A stretch of 64,000 bases of DNA. Origin: Marinomonas gallaica (lineage in GTDB: Bacteria; Pseudomonadota; Gammaproteobacteria; Pseudomonadales; Marinomonadaceae). Positions within the stretch are counted from its first letter, which is position 1. Every line of letters starts with the position of its first letter. Below the pieces are notes generated by a model that was not told the origin of the DNA, searched no databases, and worked only from the letters and a program-made list of their open reading frames with translations. The stretch lies in the NCBI RefSeq assembly GCF_001639745.1, contig NZ_LTAX01000001.1, positions 398,718-462,717 of the forward strand. The letters are read 5' to 3'. A program made the position numbers and the translations under genes. This document shows, piece after piece, positions 28,392 through 37,806 of this stretch.

Positions 28392-28973
28392 TTACGTTCT
28401 AAACGTATACGTTAGAATATCTGCAATTTTTCGATCTACCTCGACGCCAACTGCAGCAAAATCCTCACGCTCAACTTGGTATAGAAATGGTTTGATCTCA
28501 CGAAGTTTAACGATCGCTTTTGGGTCTTCTGTTAGTAACACGGCTACGTATGAGAAAGCATCGTAATAGGCAAAACCGTTATCTTTTAAGGCGTTAAGAT
28601 AAGAGTCCAGTGTTTCTTCACCAAACACCTGCTTAATGGCTGTTATGGCACCATACACAGCCGTTCCTTCACTTAATACCGAAGCTTTATCCTCTTTTCC
28701 AAGTGGGTACAATCCACGTACCAGCTCTTGTACGACATCGGCAAGCAACATAACATCGTTACTAAATCCTCTCGCAGGCATACGAATTTTATAGCGATAA
28801 GGTAACTCATCAGACTCAAGAAGTATTTCAGGCTTGGCAATATCTGAATCCACTTCAAAGCCTACAAACTGCGCTTCTTCATTGGATACTCCAAATAAAA
28901 ACTCTACCGCAGGCAACCATGCTGCACGGATTTTATCCAGTTTTTGAACCTGCGTAAGTTGAGACTCTGACAC
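28392..28973 (-). CDS. Hypothetical protein with decayed metallopeptidase-like pattern
   Basis: 193 residues, no signal peptide or membrane segment. I do not recognise the family. Two features stand out: VVQELVRGLYPLG at 80-92 and LSEGTAVYGA at 100-109. Spacing and hydrophobic pattern resemble the gluzincin arrangement HExxH...EGxAxY, but the two histidines are replaced (Gln82, Arg86), so any such protease would be inactive. It could equally be chance. The start is a GTG at 28973 with GGGG about 9 bases upstream; no ATG is available upstream. Neighbours give no clue: a chemoreceptor on one side, cobalamin genes on the other. Confidence 0.6.
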   Translation of the reverse strand: MSESQLTQVQKLDKIRAAWLPAVEFLFGVSNEEAQFVGFEVDSDIAKPEILLESDELPYRYKIRMPARGFSNDVMLLADVVQELVRGLYPLGKEDKASVLSEGTAVYGAITAIKQVFGEETLDSYLNALKDNGFAYYDAFSYVAVLLTEDPKAIVKLREIKPFLYQVEREDFAAVGVEVDRKIADILTYTFRT

Positions 28974-29102
28974 CTGCTGTACCCCGTTAAATCAATTACA
29001 TGACACTAAGTCGCTGCTTAGTATTTCTAGACAAGAACTTTATCATACCGATACCATTTGCGACCAGAACGAGCATTAAATACTGCGACACATTCACTGT
29101 GC

Positions 29103-29132
29103 TAAAAGAGCCCCATGAATGCAATGAGGCTC
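29103..29132 (-). terminator. Terminator at the end of the cobalamin operon
   Basis: On the minus strand GAGCC-x-CAT pairs with ATG-x-GGCTC (one mismatch) around a 7-base loop and is followed by TTTT. It lies 9 bases past the cbiX-like stop. Confidence 0.65.
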
Positions 29133-29140
29133 ATTGTGAG

Positions 29141-30364
29141 TTAACGCTTATGGGCTAACGCTGTTTTAGTGCAATCCCCATCGATACGGTGTTTTTCTTG
29201 CTCCAAAATTTCTTCGGTAAACTGCCCCATAAAGCAACAGCAAATGCCCTCACCGATCATGGTACGCGGCCCCATTGGGTGGCCAATATGTTTATAAACA
29301 CCATGGTGGTGATGCCCTTCTCCATGACTGTGCCCATGAGAATGATCATGACTGTGAGAATGACTATGTCCATGGGAATGTCCGTGATCACTATGCGAGC
29401 GATCCATCACATGAATACTGTCAAAGCTAACCGCATGCTTCGTATCGGACTCAGATAGACCGTGAGTATCGTCTTGAGGGTCTACAAACTCCGCATGATG
29501 GTGATGCACATCGACTTCGCCTGCTGCTAGGCGACGCTTAAAAGAGCTCATTAACGTTTCATCAGATGAGCTGAACAATGAACCGTCCATGATTTCATTT
29601 ACGCGGTTTACAAACGCATCGATAACGCGTTCGTGATCGCTTAAATAATGTGCTTGAATAAACTCGATAGATGGATGCTCTTGCGCCACTTTGTCCACAT
29701 AACCTTGGATACGTTTAATCAAGCGTCCGGTAAATAGGAAGTATGGGGCAATAACAATACGTTTGAATCCTAGCTTTACCAGTTTATCAAGACCGACACC
29801 CACAGACGGGTATGTCACGCCGGAATACACTGTATCAGCCCAGCCAAAGCCCATGTTCTCATTCACGATACGCGTCAATTTAGCAGCTTCAGCATTTGCT
29901 GAAGTGTCTGATGTACCACGCCCCACTACCACGAGCATAGTGTCATACAGTTCACTAGGTGGATTCTGAGGATCCAAGCCTAATGATTCGTAAATTCGTG
30001 CTTGAAAGGCTTCAATCATGTCTTCTTGTAAGCCCAACTCCCGACCGTAATGCATAGATAAGCCATCCTGCTTTTCTTGAAATGTGGTCAGTACGGATGG
30101 GATATCGTTTTTTGCATGGGTCGCAGCAAACAACATACCTGGAATCGCATAGATGTCTTCAACCCCCTGTTTAAGTAGATTGTTTAAGCCCATATGAATG
30201 TTCGGTGCTGAAAACTCTAAAAAGCCATATTCAACAGGAAGATCCGGAAAGCGTTTTTTCAAACCTTCCGCCACCAAACCAAATTCGCGCTCCGCATCCT
30301 TATCGCGACTTCCATGGCCACAGATCATAATGCCTTTTTGTTTTACTGGATTTGAATTACTCAT
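29141..30364 (-). CDS. cbiX: CbiX-type cobalto/ferrochelatase with histidine-rich tail
   Basis: 407 residues in two CbiX/sirohydrochlorin chelatase modules: MICGHGSRDKDAEREF at the N-terminus and GRGTSDTSANAEAAKL with IAPYFLFTGRLIKRI in the second half. After about residue 310 comes a histidine-rich stretch (roughly 20 His in 60 residues, HGHSHGHSHSHS type) and then a C-terminal segment with CCCFMGQF. CbiX inserts Co into sirohydrochlorin early in the anaerobic B12 route. Here it ends an operon of aerobic-type genes (cobJ, cobM, cobN), so it may supply cobalt handling, act on another tetrapyrrole, or bypass. ATG at 30364 preferred over the upstream TTG at 30376. Confidence 0.82.
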   Translation of the reverse strand: MSNSNPVKQKGIMICGHGSRDKDAEREFGLVAEGLKKRFPDLPVEYGFLEFSAPNIHMGLNNLLKQGVEDIYAIPGMLFAATHAKNDIPSVLTTFQEKQDGLSMHYGRELGLQEDMIEAFQARIYESLGLDPQNPPSELYDTMLVVVGRGTSDTSANAEAAKLTRIVNENMGFGWADTVYSGVTYPSVGVGLDKLVKLGFKRIVIAPYFLFTGRLIKRIQGYVDKVAQEHPSIEFIQAHYLSDHERVIDAFVNRVNEIMDGSLFSSSDETLMSSFKRRLAAGEVDVHHHHAEFVDPQDDTHGLSESDTKHAVSFDSIHVMDRSHSDHGHSHGHSHSHSHDHSHGHSHGEGHHHHGVYKHIGHPMGPRTMIGEGICCCFMGQFTEEILEQEKHRIDGDCTKTALAHKR

Positions 30365-30442
30365 GCTTTTTCTCAAGTTTATTTAACGCTTTAGCGCTTA
30401 TGTTAATGGGTCAATACCAATTGGTAGATCACAAAAAGACGC

Positions 30443-33400
30443 TTAACCTTGCTGCTCTTGACGCTGATCGATCTCTAAAAGAAAAGACTGGATCTTGCCA
30501 GCGTATTCCTGCGACTCGGTCCACATGCCACGTTGAATGGCTTCCAACAGTCGCTCAGCCATTTCGGCTTGTGCGTATGGGTTGTTGTCCGCCATAAATT
30601 GCTGGTTGGCTGGATCAAACAGTAAGGCATCTGTCACTTGTTGGTATTGATAGTTAGCAACCAAATCCGTGGTTGCATCGTAAGCAAATAAATAATCCAC
30701 GGTTGCGGTCATTTCAAATGCTCCTTTATAGCCATGCTCTTGCATCGCTGAAATCCATTTCGGATTCAACACACGCCCTCGAATAACGCGATTAAGCTCT
30801 TCTTTTAAGGTGCGTATTTTCGGTGTGGAAGGATTTGAGTGATCACTGTGGTAGACGCTTGGAGCCTTACCACTTAAGTGGGTAACGGCATTGGTCATGC
30901 CCCCTTGAAATTGATAGTAATCATCCGAATCCAATAGATCATGTTCGCGATTGTCTTGATTTTGCACTACCGCCTCCAGCTTAGATAAGCGCGTAGAAAA
31001 TGCCTCTTTGGCATCCACACCATCGCGCAAGTCGCCGTCGTAAGCGTAGCCTCCCCAATTCAGATAGGCTTCCGCCAAATCGGCTTTAGAATCCCAACAG
31101 CGCTCATCAATCAGCCCTTGAAGACCGGCACCATATGCGCCCGGCTTGCTACCAAACACTCGATAGGACGATTGTCGAGCAGCTTCCGCTTTTGATACAC
31201 CCTGATCTATTAACTCACTTTCACGGGCACGAACATTCGCTTGAATCGTATTCCCATTACCGGGTTCTTCATACTCAATAATGGCTTGTACCGCAGCATC
31301 GTATAAGCGCATGACATTAGCAAAGGCGTCCCGAAAAAAACCCGAAACGCGTAAGGTAACATCGACTCTGGGACGACCTATTTGCATACAAGACAACACT
31401 TCAAAATCGCTCACACGATTCGAACCTGGTGCCCAAATGGGACGTACGCCCATCAGCGCAAAGGCTTGCGCGATATCATCACCACCAGTGCGCATCGTAG
31501 CGGTTCCCCAAACAGACAACCCAAGGTTCGTCGGATAATCACCATGCTCCTGCAAATGACGCAATATCAGCGCCTGCGCTGATTTTTCACCAATTGCCCA
31601 GGCCGCAGGAGAAGGTATCGCACGATTATCAACAGAGAAAAAGTTACGCCCTGTCGGCAACGTATCTAAACGTCCTCGCGTAGGGGCACCACTTGGGCCA
31701 GGAGGGACAAATTGCCCCGCTAAACCGTTAATCAACGCGGCAATTTCATCCTGTTCACTCTGTCGCAAGGCTTGCATTAAAGTGTTATTAGCATGGTTGA
31801 GTAAGGCCGCGGTATTAGGCCACTGATCTGATGATAGTGGCTTGTGATCCATCAACACTTGCGTGACACATTGTTGTGCCAATAACTCTAAACGCTCTTT
31901 AGCGTCCGCATGAGTACGCCATGGTGCCGAGCTTATCGCCTGCAATACATGAGGCTTATGACTCTGCCAAGGTAGAGTTGCTGATTCCATTGGGTTGAAC
32001 TCAGCCTCACTCAAAGCTAGGTCAATAGCCAGTGAATGCAAAATCCCTTGGCTAGTTGTCTCTCTACCACGCGGTAGTCGCAATAATGCAACAATGGTAT
32101 CCGCCAATTTATCGCGTTCCGGAAGCTCACCTAGACGATGCAAGCCGTGGCGAATTTGTGACTCTTTGATCTCACATAAATAGGCGTCTAGCTCTTCTAG
32201 TACAGACGCCTCATCATCCGCTTTAACGCCGGTCAGCTCTTCTAACAAGTGACTTGAACGGACTTTTTCTAAAATAGACGATTTTAGCCACGTCTCTCGA
32301 CGCTCATCCATGCCAAGCGCTTGGTAGTATTCATCAACCAACGTTTCCAACTCTGCCATGTCGCCATAGCTTTCTGCTCGGGTCATCGGTGGCATAAGAT
32401 GATCAATAATAACCGCTTGAGTGCGTCGCTTTGCTTGCGCTCCTTCACCGGGATCATTGACGATGAATGGATAAAAATGCGGCATAGGCCCCATCGCGAT
32501 GTCGGGCCAGCATTGGTCTGATAACGCGGTACCTTTGCCCGGTAGCCATTCTAGGTTGCCATGCTTACCGACATGAACAATCGCATCCACTTGGTACACA
32601 TGACGAAGCCAGAAGTAATAGGCTAAATAGCTGTGTGGCGGAATCAAATCAGGATCGTGATAATTCGCCGCAAGATCGAGATTAAAACCACGGGCAGGTT
32701 GAATTCCAATAAAGGTTTCGCCTAACCGAATGCCAGCCAACATCATGCGCCACTCACCTTCTACAGCGCGACATTTATGGTCTTCTTCTGGCGCCCCCCA
32801 ACGCTCCCAAACCGCTTGTTGAGACGTAAGCGGTAGCTGATAGAAATAATGCAAGTAGTCATTTAGCGCCAAACTCTGCCAACATCCACGTTGATGCAAT
32901 GTGTTCGGATTGTTTGTAACTGCTCCCAGCAGCGCCTCGATGAGCGCATTGCCATCTTCGGGTATGCCTTCTATTGGATAGCCCGCCCACTCTAAAGCTC
33001 GCAATAGATTGATCGTTGAGGCAGGTGTGTCTAAACCTACTCCATTACCAATTCGACCATCTTTGGTCGGGTAATTGGCGAGTATAAAAGCGATCCGTTT
33101 TTGTGAGTTTGGTATGTGTTTAAGGCGGCTGTATTGCTTTGCTAATTGCGCCACAAATGTAGCCCGTTCCGTATGCAACTGATAACGAATTAAATCGATT
33201 TGAGCTAACTCATTGAAGTGAGATAAGGCTTTAAAGCTCACAGCGCGCGTGATGATTCGCCCATCCATTTCAGGTAATACAATTTGCATTGCTACATCTC
33301 GGCTGCGTAAGCCTTGGGATTGTTCTAACCAATCTTCTTCCGTGCTACCGGATAAGATGAGCTGTAATACAGGAATAGGCTGTTCAAAGACCGAGGCAAA

Positions 33401-34288
33401 CTCAGTGGGTTCAGACGCCAAATCAGGGCTACCAGCGCGATTAGCTGAAAATCCGGTGCAATTTAAAATAATAGTCGCCTCAGATCGGTCGATCATAGAC
33501 TCTACCAATTCAATGCTCACGCCATCCTTCAGAGAGCTCAACGCTACCTGTAGCGGAATCACGCCCTGCTCATATAGGATTGAGGACAAATCACTAAACA
33601 CTTGCGTGTTACCGCTTTGAAAGTGCGAGCGATAATACAACACCAATGCCACCGGCCATTGCTGTGCTAACGCCTCTTGATAATGGGTTTGCCAATCCAA
33701 ATAACGCACAGCTTGGCCTTGATCGACAATAAACGCATTGGGAATCGTCGACGGTTCGCACCATTTAGCTTCACCGTCAAACCAGAGTGACTGCAAGTAC
33801 TGAAGCATTTGTACCGCATTGCTTTGCCCGCCTTCACGAAGGTAACGCCAAACACGTGTGACAGTTTCTTGCGTGGCGGATGAGGCACGCATGATCTCTG
33901 GGTCTGCGCTGTCATCTCCAGGCACCACAATAAGATGTCGATGATGTTTAGCATTTACCCATGCCTGTAAGCGCTCAAAGCCGTAAGGCCAATAATGCTG
34001 TCCGCCTAGCAGTGATAGAATCACCACTTGAGCACGGTTTTTTTGCGTTGGTTTATCCAGTACTGTGGATTCATAGAGGTCGAATGCCGCCGGTTTGACC
34101 AGCTGCATCCAATTGGCTAACCGTACACTTGGGGCTCCCTCATGATGCCATGTATCGAGCGCTGTCCCCAGAGCGGTTAACAGTGAGTCGGCAGCCGCCA
34201 ATACAACAATATCAGCCGGGGTTTGCCCCAAATCGATGATGCCTTCATCGTCAACAAAGCCACCTGGTTTGGCTGCCAGTAAATGCAC
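30443..34288 (-). CDS. cobN: Aerobic cobaltochelatase subunit CobN
   Basis: CobN is the large, tetrapyrrole-binding subunit of the ATP-dependent chelatase that inserts cobalt into hydrogenobyrinate a,c-diamide, together with CobS and CobT. 1281 residues, the normal length. Visible CobN/BchH-family blocks include GNGVGLDTPASTINLLRAL, VHVGKHGNLEWLPGKGTALS (near 575), PTGRNFFSVDNRAIPSPAAW (near 885), and the C-terminal VLNPKWISAMQEHGYKGAFEM. CobS and CobT are not in the window. It begins with GTG at 34288, 10 bases after the cobW stop, with only a weak ribosome-binding site; coupling to cobW is likely. Confidence 0.96.
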   Translation of the reverse strand: MHLLAAKPGGFVDDEGIIDLGQTPADIVVLAAADSLLTALGTALDTWHHEGAPSVRLANWMQLVKPAAFDLYESTVLDKPTQKNRAQVVILSLLGGQHYWPYGFERLQAWVNAKHHRHLIVVPGDDSADPEIMRASSATQETVTRVWRYLREGGQSNAVQMLQYLQSLWFDGEAKWCEPSTIPNAFIVDQGQAVRYLDWQTHYQEALAQQWPVALVLYYRSHFQSGNTQVFSDLSSILYEQGVIPLQVALSSLKDGVSIELVESMIDRSEATIILNCTGFSANRAGSPDLASEPTEFASVFEQPIPVLQLILSGSTEEDWLEQSQGLRSRDVAMQIVLPEMDGRIITRAVSFKALSHFNELAQIDLIRYQLHTERATFVAQLAKQYSRLKHIPNSQKRIAFILANYPTKDGRIGNGVGLDTPASTINLLRALEWAGYPIEGIPEDGNALIEALLGAVTNNPNTLHQRGCWQSLALNDYLHYFYQLPLTSQQAVWERWGAPEEDHKCRAVEGEWRMMLAGIRLGETFIGIQPARGFNLDLAANYHDPDLIPPHSYLAYYFWLRHVYQVDAIVHVGKHGNLEWLPGKGTALSDQCWPDIAMGPMPHFYPFIVNDPGEGAQAKRRTQAVIIDHLMPPMTRAESYGDMAELETLVDEYYQALGMDERRETWLKSSILEKVRSSHLLEELTGVKADDEASVLEELDAYLCEIKESQIRHGLHRLGELPERDKLADTIVALLRLPRGRETTSQGILHSLAIDLALSEAEFNPMESATLPWQSHKPHVLQAISSAPWRTHADAKERLELLAQQCVTQVLMDHKPLSSDQWPNTAALLNHANNTLMQALRQSEQDEIAALINGLAGQFVPPGPSGAPTRGRLDTLPTGRNFFSVDNRAIPSPAAWAIGEKSAQALILRHLQEHGDYPTNLGLSVWGTATMRTGGDDIAQAFALMGVRPIWAPGSNRVSDFEVLSCMQIGRPRVDVTLRVSGFFRDAFANVMRLYDAAVQAIIEYEEPGNGNTIQANVRARESELIDQGVSKAEAARQSSYRVFGSKPGAYGAGLQGLIDERCWDSKADLAEAYLNWGGYAYDGDLRDGVDAKEAFSTRLSKLEAVVQNQDNREHDLLDSDDYYQFQGGMTNAVTHLSGKAPSVYHSDHSNPSTPKIRTLKEELNRVIRGRVLNPKWISAMQEHGYKGAFEMTATVDYLFAYDATTDLVANYQYQQVTDALLFDPANQQFMADNNPYAQAEMAERLLEAIQRGMWTESQEYAGKIQSFLLEIDQRQEQQG

Positions 34289-34298
34289 TCTTGCTCGC

Positions 34299-35375
34299 TT
34301 AAGCGGTCAACGCCGCGTTGAGTTTATCTTCAATCAGATCTTTACTGATGCCTTTACCAATAAACACAAGCTGTGTTTGGCGTAGCTCATCCGATTGCCA
34401 TAAGCGATCAAAGTAACGCTCTAAACGTGTACCTACCACTTGAAAAACTTGACGCATTGGCTTCCCATTTACAGCGGCAAACCCTTTGACACGATAAATA
34501 TTGTACTTCTCTACTAAGTCTTCAAGCGTATCTTGTAACGAGTCGGCATCTACTTCTCCCAATTTCACTACGAACGATTCAAAGTGATCGTGAGCATGCG
34601 CATGGTCATGCCCATGGGCATGATGGTGATCATGATGATTGTGAACGTGATCAATGCGAGACTCGGTTTCAGCTTCAAGGCCTAATAGTACGTCTAACGC
34701 TGCCTCGCCATTTTCGATGTAAGCAATCTTCACGCTAGAGTCGACTTCATTTTCAATGATTTGCGCGACGCGTCGACGCTGGACATCATCAAGCAAGTCA
34801 TTTTTACTGACCACCACAAGATCCGCCGAGCTCAACTGATCATCCAGTAACTCTTGTAGTGATGGATCATGGTCTAACGACTCATCCGCTAGACGCTGAG
34901 CTTGAACTTTGTCTTCATCGTGAGCAAAACGACCTGCCGCAACAGCAGGGCCATCGACCACCGTAATAACAGCATCTACGGTGCAGTGCTCTTTTATACC
35001 AGGCCAATTAAATGCCTGTACCAGAGGTTTTGGTAATGCTAGACCACTGGTTTCAATCAGAATGTGGTCAATGTCATCACGTCGTTCTACTAATTGCCTC
35101 ATAACCGGAAGAAACTCTTCCTCTACCGTGCAGCAGATACAACCATTGGCCAGTTCATAAAAGCCATCTTCTGTGCGCTGGGCGGTGCTGTCATCGTCAC
35201 AATCTAACGGACAAGATCGCAATAAATCGGTATCGATGTCCAACTCGCCAAACTCATTTACAATAACAGCAATACGTTTGCCTTGAGCTTGCTTAAGGAC
35301 ATTTGATAAAAGCGTTGTTTTACCACTGCCAAGAAAACCTGTCACAACAGTGGTGGGTATTTTATTAAGTTGCAT
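34299..35375 (-). CDS. cobW: Cobalamin biosynthesis GTPase CobW
   Basis: A COG0523 metal-chaperone GTPase thought to deliver Co to the chelatase. 358 residues. P-loop GFLGSGKTT at 13-21, the CxCC metal motif in NGCICCTVEEEF, and the guanine-specificity motif SKND. Between the GTPase and C-terminal domains is a histidine-rich linker (about residues 240-262, HNHHDHHHAHGHDHAHAH), which probably buffers metal. It lies directly before cobN and 9 bases after cobM. The ATG has AAGGA 8 bases upstream. Its position in a cobalamin operon favours cobalt over zinc, a choice the family otherwise leaves open. Confidence 0.93.
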   Translation of the reverse strand: MQLNKIPTTVVTGFLGSGKTTLLSNVLKQAQGKRIAVIVNEFGELDIDTDLLRSCPLDCDDDSTAQRTEDGFYELANGCICCTVEEEFLPVMRQLVERRDDIDHILIETSGLALPKPLVQAFNWPGIKEHCTVDAVITVVDGPAVAAGRFAHDEDKVQAQRLADESLDHDPSLQELLDDQLSSADLVVVSKNDLLDDVQRRRVAQIIENEVDSSVKIAYIENGEAALDVLLGLEAETESRIDHVHNHHDHHHAHGHDHAHAHDHFESFVVKLGEVDADSLQDTLEDLVEKYNIYRVKGFAAVNGKPMRQVFQVVGTRLERYFDRLWQSDELRQTQLVFIGKGISKDLIEDKLNAALTA

Positions 35376-35384
35376 AATTGATCC

Positions 35385-36164
35385 TTACGCTTGGCCATCA
35401 CCTTTACGATGAATTTTGCGATAAATATGAGCTTGAGACTTGTCGTATAAATAAGAGTCATCAAAATCCTCAGCATCCAACACTTGTCCTACTAAGATCA
35501 AGCTGGTACGTGTGAACTTTTTCGCTCTGACTTTTTCAACAATGTCGCTTAATGTTCCTGAGACATAATCCTGATCAGGCCAACTGGTTCGATAACACAC
35601 TGTCACAGGGCAGTTGCCGCCATAATGAGGTAACAACTCATCAACGATTTTATGGATTCGAGTCACACCTAAGTGGATCGCTAACGTGGCACCACTTTGT
35701 GCCAACGTTGGCAAACGTTCACGTTCTGGAAACGGTGTTTTGCCTTCATAGCGCGTCATAATCACAGTTTGTGATACACCTGATAGCGTCAGCTCTTTTT
35801 TCAACATAGCCGCTGATGCCGCAACCGCACTTACGCCAGGAATCACTTCGTAGTCAATGTCTAAGGCATCAAGACGACGCATTTGTTCCCCTATTGCACC
35901 ATACAATGCAGGATCACCACATTGTAAACGCGCCACATCTTTTCCCTCTTCAGCGGCCAGTCGAATAATCTCTGTCGTCTCATCTAAATTTAGCGCGGCC
36001 GTATCATAAATTGCCTCAGCACGACCTCGCACGTTATCAATCACTTGAGCGGGAATAAGCGACCCCGCGTATAAAATGATCGGACAACGCTCCATCGTTT
36101 TTACCGCTTTAATGGTCATCAGCTCAGGGTCGCCAGGTCCGGCACCAATAAAATACACTGTCAT
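35385..36164 (-). CDS. cobM: Precorrin-4 C11-methyltransferase
   Basis: A SAM-dependent uroporphyrin-III-type methyltransferase that methylates C11 of precorrin-4. 259 residues. FIGAGPGDPELMTIKAVK opens the fold, LYAGSLIPAQV follows, GDPALYGAIGEQ is the substrate-site loop, VIPGVSAVAASAAML and VTVCYRTSWPDQDYVSGTL complete the CobM/CbiF signatures. 20 bases after cobJ. AAGGA precedes the ATG. CobM (aerobic) and CbiF (anaerobic) are hard to tell apart by sequence; cobN next door points to the aerobic version. Confidence 0.94.
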   Translation of the reverse strand: MTVYFIGAGPGDPELMTIKAVKTMERCPIILYAGSLIPAQVIDNVRGRAEAIYDTAALNLDETTEIIRLAAEEGKDVARLQCGDPALYGAIGEQMRRLDALDIDYEVIPGVSAVAASAAMLKKELTLSGVSQTVIMTRYEGKTPFPERERLPTLAQSGATLAIHLGVTRIHKIVDELLPHYGGNCPVTVCYRTSWPDQDYVSGTLSDIVEKVRAKKFTRTSLILVGQVLDAEDFDDSYLYDKSQAHIYRKIHRKGDGQA

Positions 36165-36185
36165 TGAAACTATCCTTACTTCAAT

Positions 36186-36962
36186 TTATAGCTTCTTGGA
36201 ATAACCCCTTGGGGTATATATCCAATGCTTTTCACCGTTTACAATGTGGCGTGATTCACTATTACCGATGCTGACCATGGTAAACATGTCCACGTCTTTG
36301 GCTTCTAATTCGGCCAAGGTAGTAAAGGTAATATGCTCTTCTGGGCGTGTCAGTTGACGGCCAATCATAACGGGCGTGCTGGCAGGACGATATTGCAGCA
36401 AGACATCACGGGCGTGATTCAACTGCCAATCTCGTTTTTTCGATACGGGGTTATAGAATGAGATCACAAAATCCCCTGCGCCCGCAGCATGAATGCGCTT
36501 ATCAATGGTTTCCCAAGGCGTTAAAAGATCGCTCAAGGATACGGTACAAAAGTCATGCCCAAGCATAGCACCCACACGACTAGCTCCAGCCTGCATGGCG
36601 GAAATCCCCGGTACCACTTCAATGTCTACGTCTAACCACTCTGGGTGATTCTCTTTACCTTGAAGCTGTTGGTCTAATAATTCGAACACCAAAGTCGCCA
36701 TGGCGTAAATACCAATGTCGCCACTGGATATCAGTGCTGTTGGCTTACCTTGAGCAGCAAGCTCTAACGCTAAACGGGCACGGCCGATCTCTTCGCCGAG
36801 AGGCAACTCATGAAACGTTTTACCTTCGCTCAGCGTCCCCAATAGTTCTAAATAGTAGCCGTAGGCGACCCAATCACTACAAGCGTTTAATGCTTTTGTT
36901 GCATTCGGTGCAACCAGCCCTAAATCTCCAGGCCCCATCCCCATGACGAATAATTTGCTCAT
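36186..36962 (-). CDS. cobJ: Precorrin-3B C17-methyltransferase
   Basis: A methyltransferase that adds the C17 methyl group and contracts the ring. 258 residues. GMGPGDLGLVAPNATKAL and VAYGYYLELLGTL are typical of CobJ/CbiH, followed by SSGDIGIYAMATLVFEL, VVPGISAMQAGASRVGAMLGHDFCTVSLSDLLTPWE and FYNPVSKKRDWQL. The last blocks are the family's most distinctive. It is the first cobalamin gene of the operon; no other cobalamin gene or B12 riboswitch appears upstream, where an MliC-like gene lies on the same strand. Confidence 0.95.
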   Translation of the reverse strand: MSKLFVMGMGPGDLGLVAPNATKALNACSDWVAYGYYLELLGTLSEGKTFHELPLGEEIGRARLALELAAQGKPTALISSGDIGIYAMATLVFELLDQQLQGKENHPEWLDVDIEVVPGISAMQAGASRVGAMLGHDFCTVSLSDLLTPWETIDKRIHAAGAGDFVISFYNPVSKKRDWQLNHARDVLLQYRPASTPVMIGRQLTRPEEHITFTTLAELEAKDVDMFTMVSIGNSESRHIVNGEKHWIYTPRGYSKKL

Positions 36963-37049
36963 AACATTTCACTCAATAACGTTGCAGAGAATTGTACACT
37001 TTTTGCTTTCTAACAATATGAAAAGCACAGCATTTACAATGAAGGAAAC

Positions 37050-37367
37050 TCAGGCGTCAGGATGATCTGATAATCGTGAGCAATGCAGCTGACGGTCATT
37101 ACGATAAATCAATGTCGCATTTTCACCTTGATCACGAAAACTTAAAATATCTCCAACATAGAGACTACCAGGGGAAGGACGGGTCAAATGCAGCACATAG
37201 CTAAAATGGTTGATTAACAGATGAGCTTCAGCGGGCTCAAACGCAACGATGACAAGCAAGTTTTCACAACGGTAAGTAATTGTCTTGTGAGCAATATATG
37301 GATGCAGGTTATAGGCGCTTGCAGGGGGGATTAATAGCATACTGACGAAACATAAGAGCCGCTTCAT
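37050..37367 (-). CDS. MliC-family lysozyme inhibitor-like protein
   Basis: A 105-residue exported protein with the signal peptide MKRLLCFVSMLLIPPASA. The mature part follows the MliC/PliC pattern: TITYRCENLLVIVAF, then the SPGSLYVGDILSFRDQGENATLIYR block corresponding to the S-G-x-x-Y and strand motifs that contact c-type lysozymes. The key serine motif reads SPGSLY rather than SGxxY, so inhibition is uncertain. There is no lipobox cysteine, so it would be periplasmic like PliC. The ATG at 37367 opens the signal peptide; the TTG at 37388 is less likely. It lies 87 bases before cobJ on the same strand. Confidence 0.68.
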   Translation of the reverse strand: MKRLLCFVSMLLIPPASAYNLHPYIAHKTITYRCENLLVIVAFEPAEAHLLINHFSYVLHLTRPSPGSLYVGDILSFRDQGENATLIYRNDRQLHCSRLSDHPDA

Positions 37368-37661
37368 TTTGAATGTGAGTCCGTTCAACTGTGGTCTGTA
37401 TCAGGAGAGCATTCTAAAGGAGTACTGACAAGGTGTCTTATAAAATCCATTAAAAATACTTATAAAAAATTGATCTTTTTAATTGAATCGTTTGATTGGT
37501 TTTGTCACTTATTTTAGTGATTTCAAGTCTACAAACTGACAATCACCAAAAACCTCCTTTTTTGATAACTAAATGTTCGTTTTTGAACCCGTTTTTACGA
37601 ATTTTGCCTTTGACACATCACCGTAATAACCACTAAAGTAAGCACGTCGCTTACGCGACTT

Positions 37662-37806
37662 CGTTCTCGGGGCGGGGTGAAACTCCCCACCGGCGGTAAA
37701 TGAGCTCAGCTCAAAGCCCGCGAGCGCTTTCTAAGTAAGCTTAGAAAGGTCAGCAGATCTGGTGTGACTCCAGAGCCGACGGTTACAGTCCGGATGATAG
37801 AGGACG
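37662..37806 (+). ncRNA. FMN riboswitch (RFN element)
   Basis: The sequence carries the conserved RFN blocks in order: GGGGCGGGGTGAAACTCCCC, ACCGGCGGTAAAT, AGCCCGCGAGCG, GGTCAGCAGATCTGGTG, CCAGAGCCGACGGTTACAGT and CCGGATGATAGAGG. The closing stem pairs CGTTCTC (37662-37668) with GAGGACG (37800-37806), allowing a G-U pair. The variable helix (CTTTCTAAGTAAGCTTAGAAAG) is in place. It ends about 100 bases before ribH. I find no clear terminator in the gap, so control of translation initiation or a Rho-dependent mechanism is possible. FMN binding should repress ribH. Confidence 0.97.
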
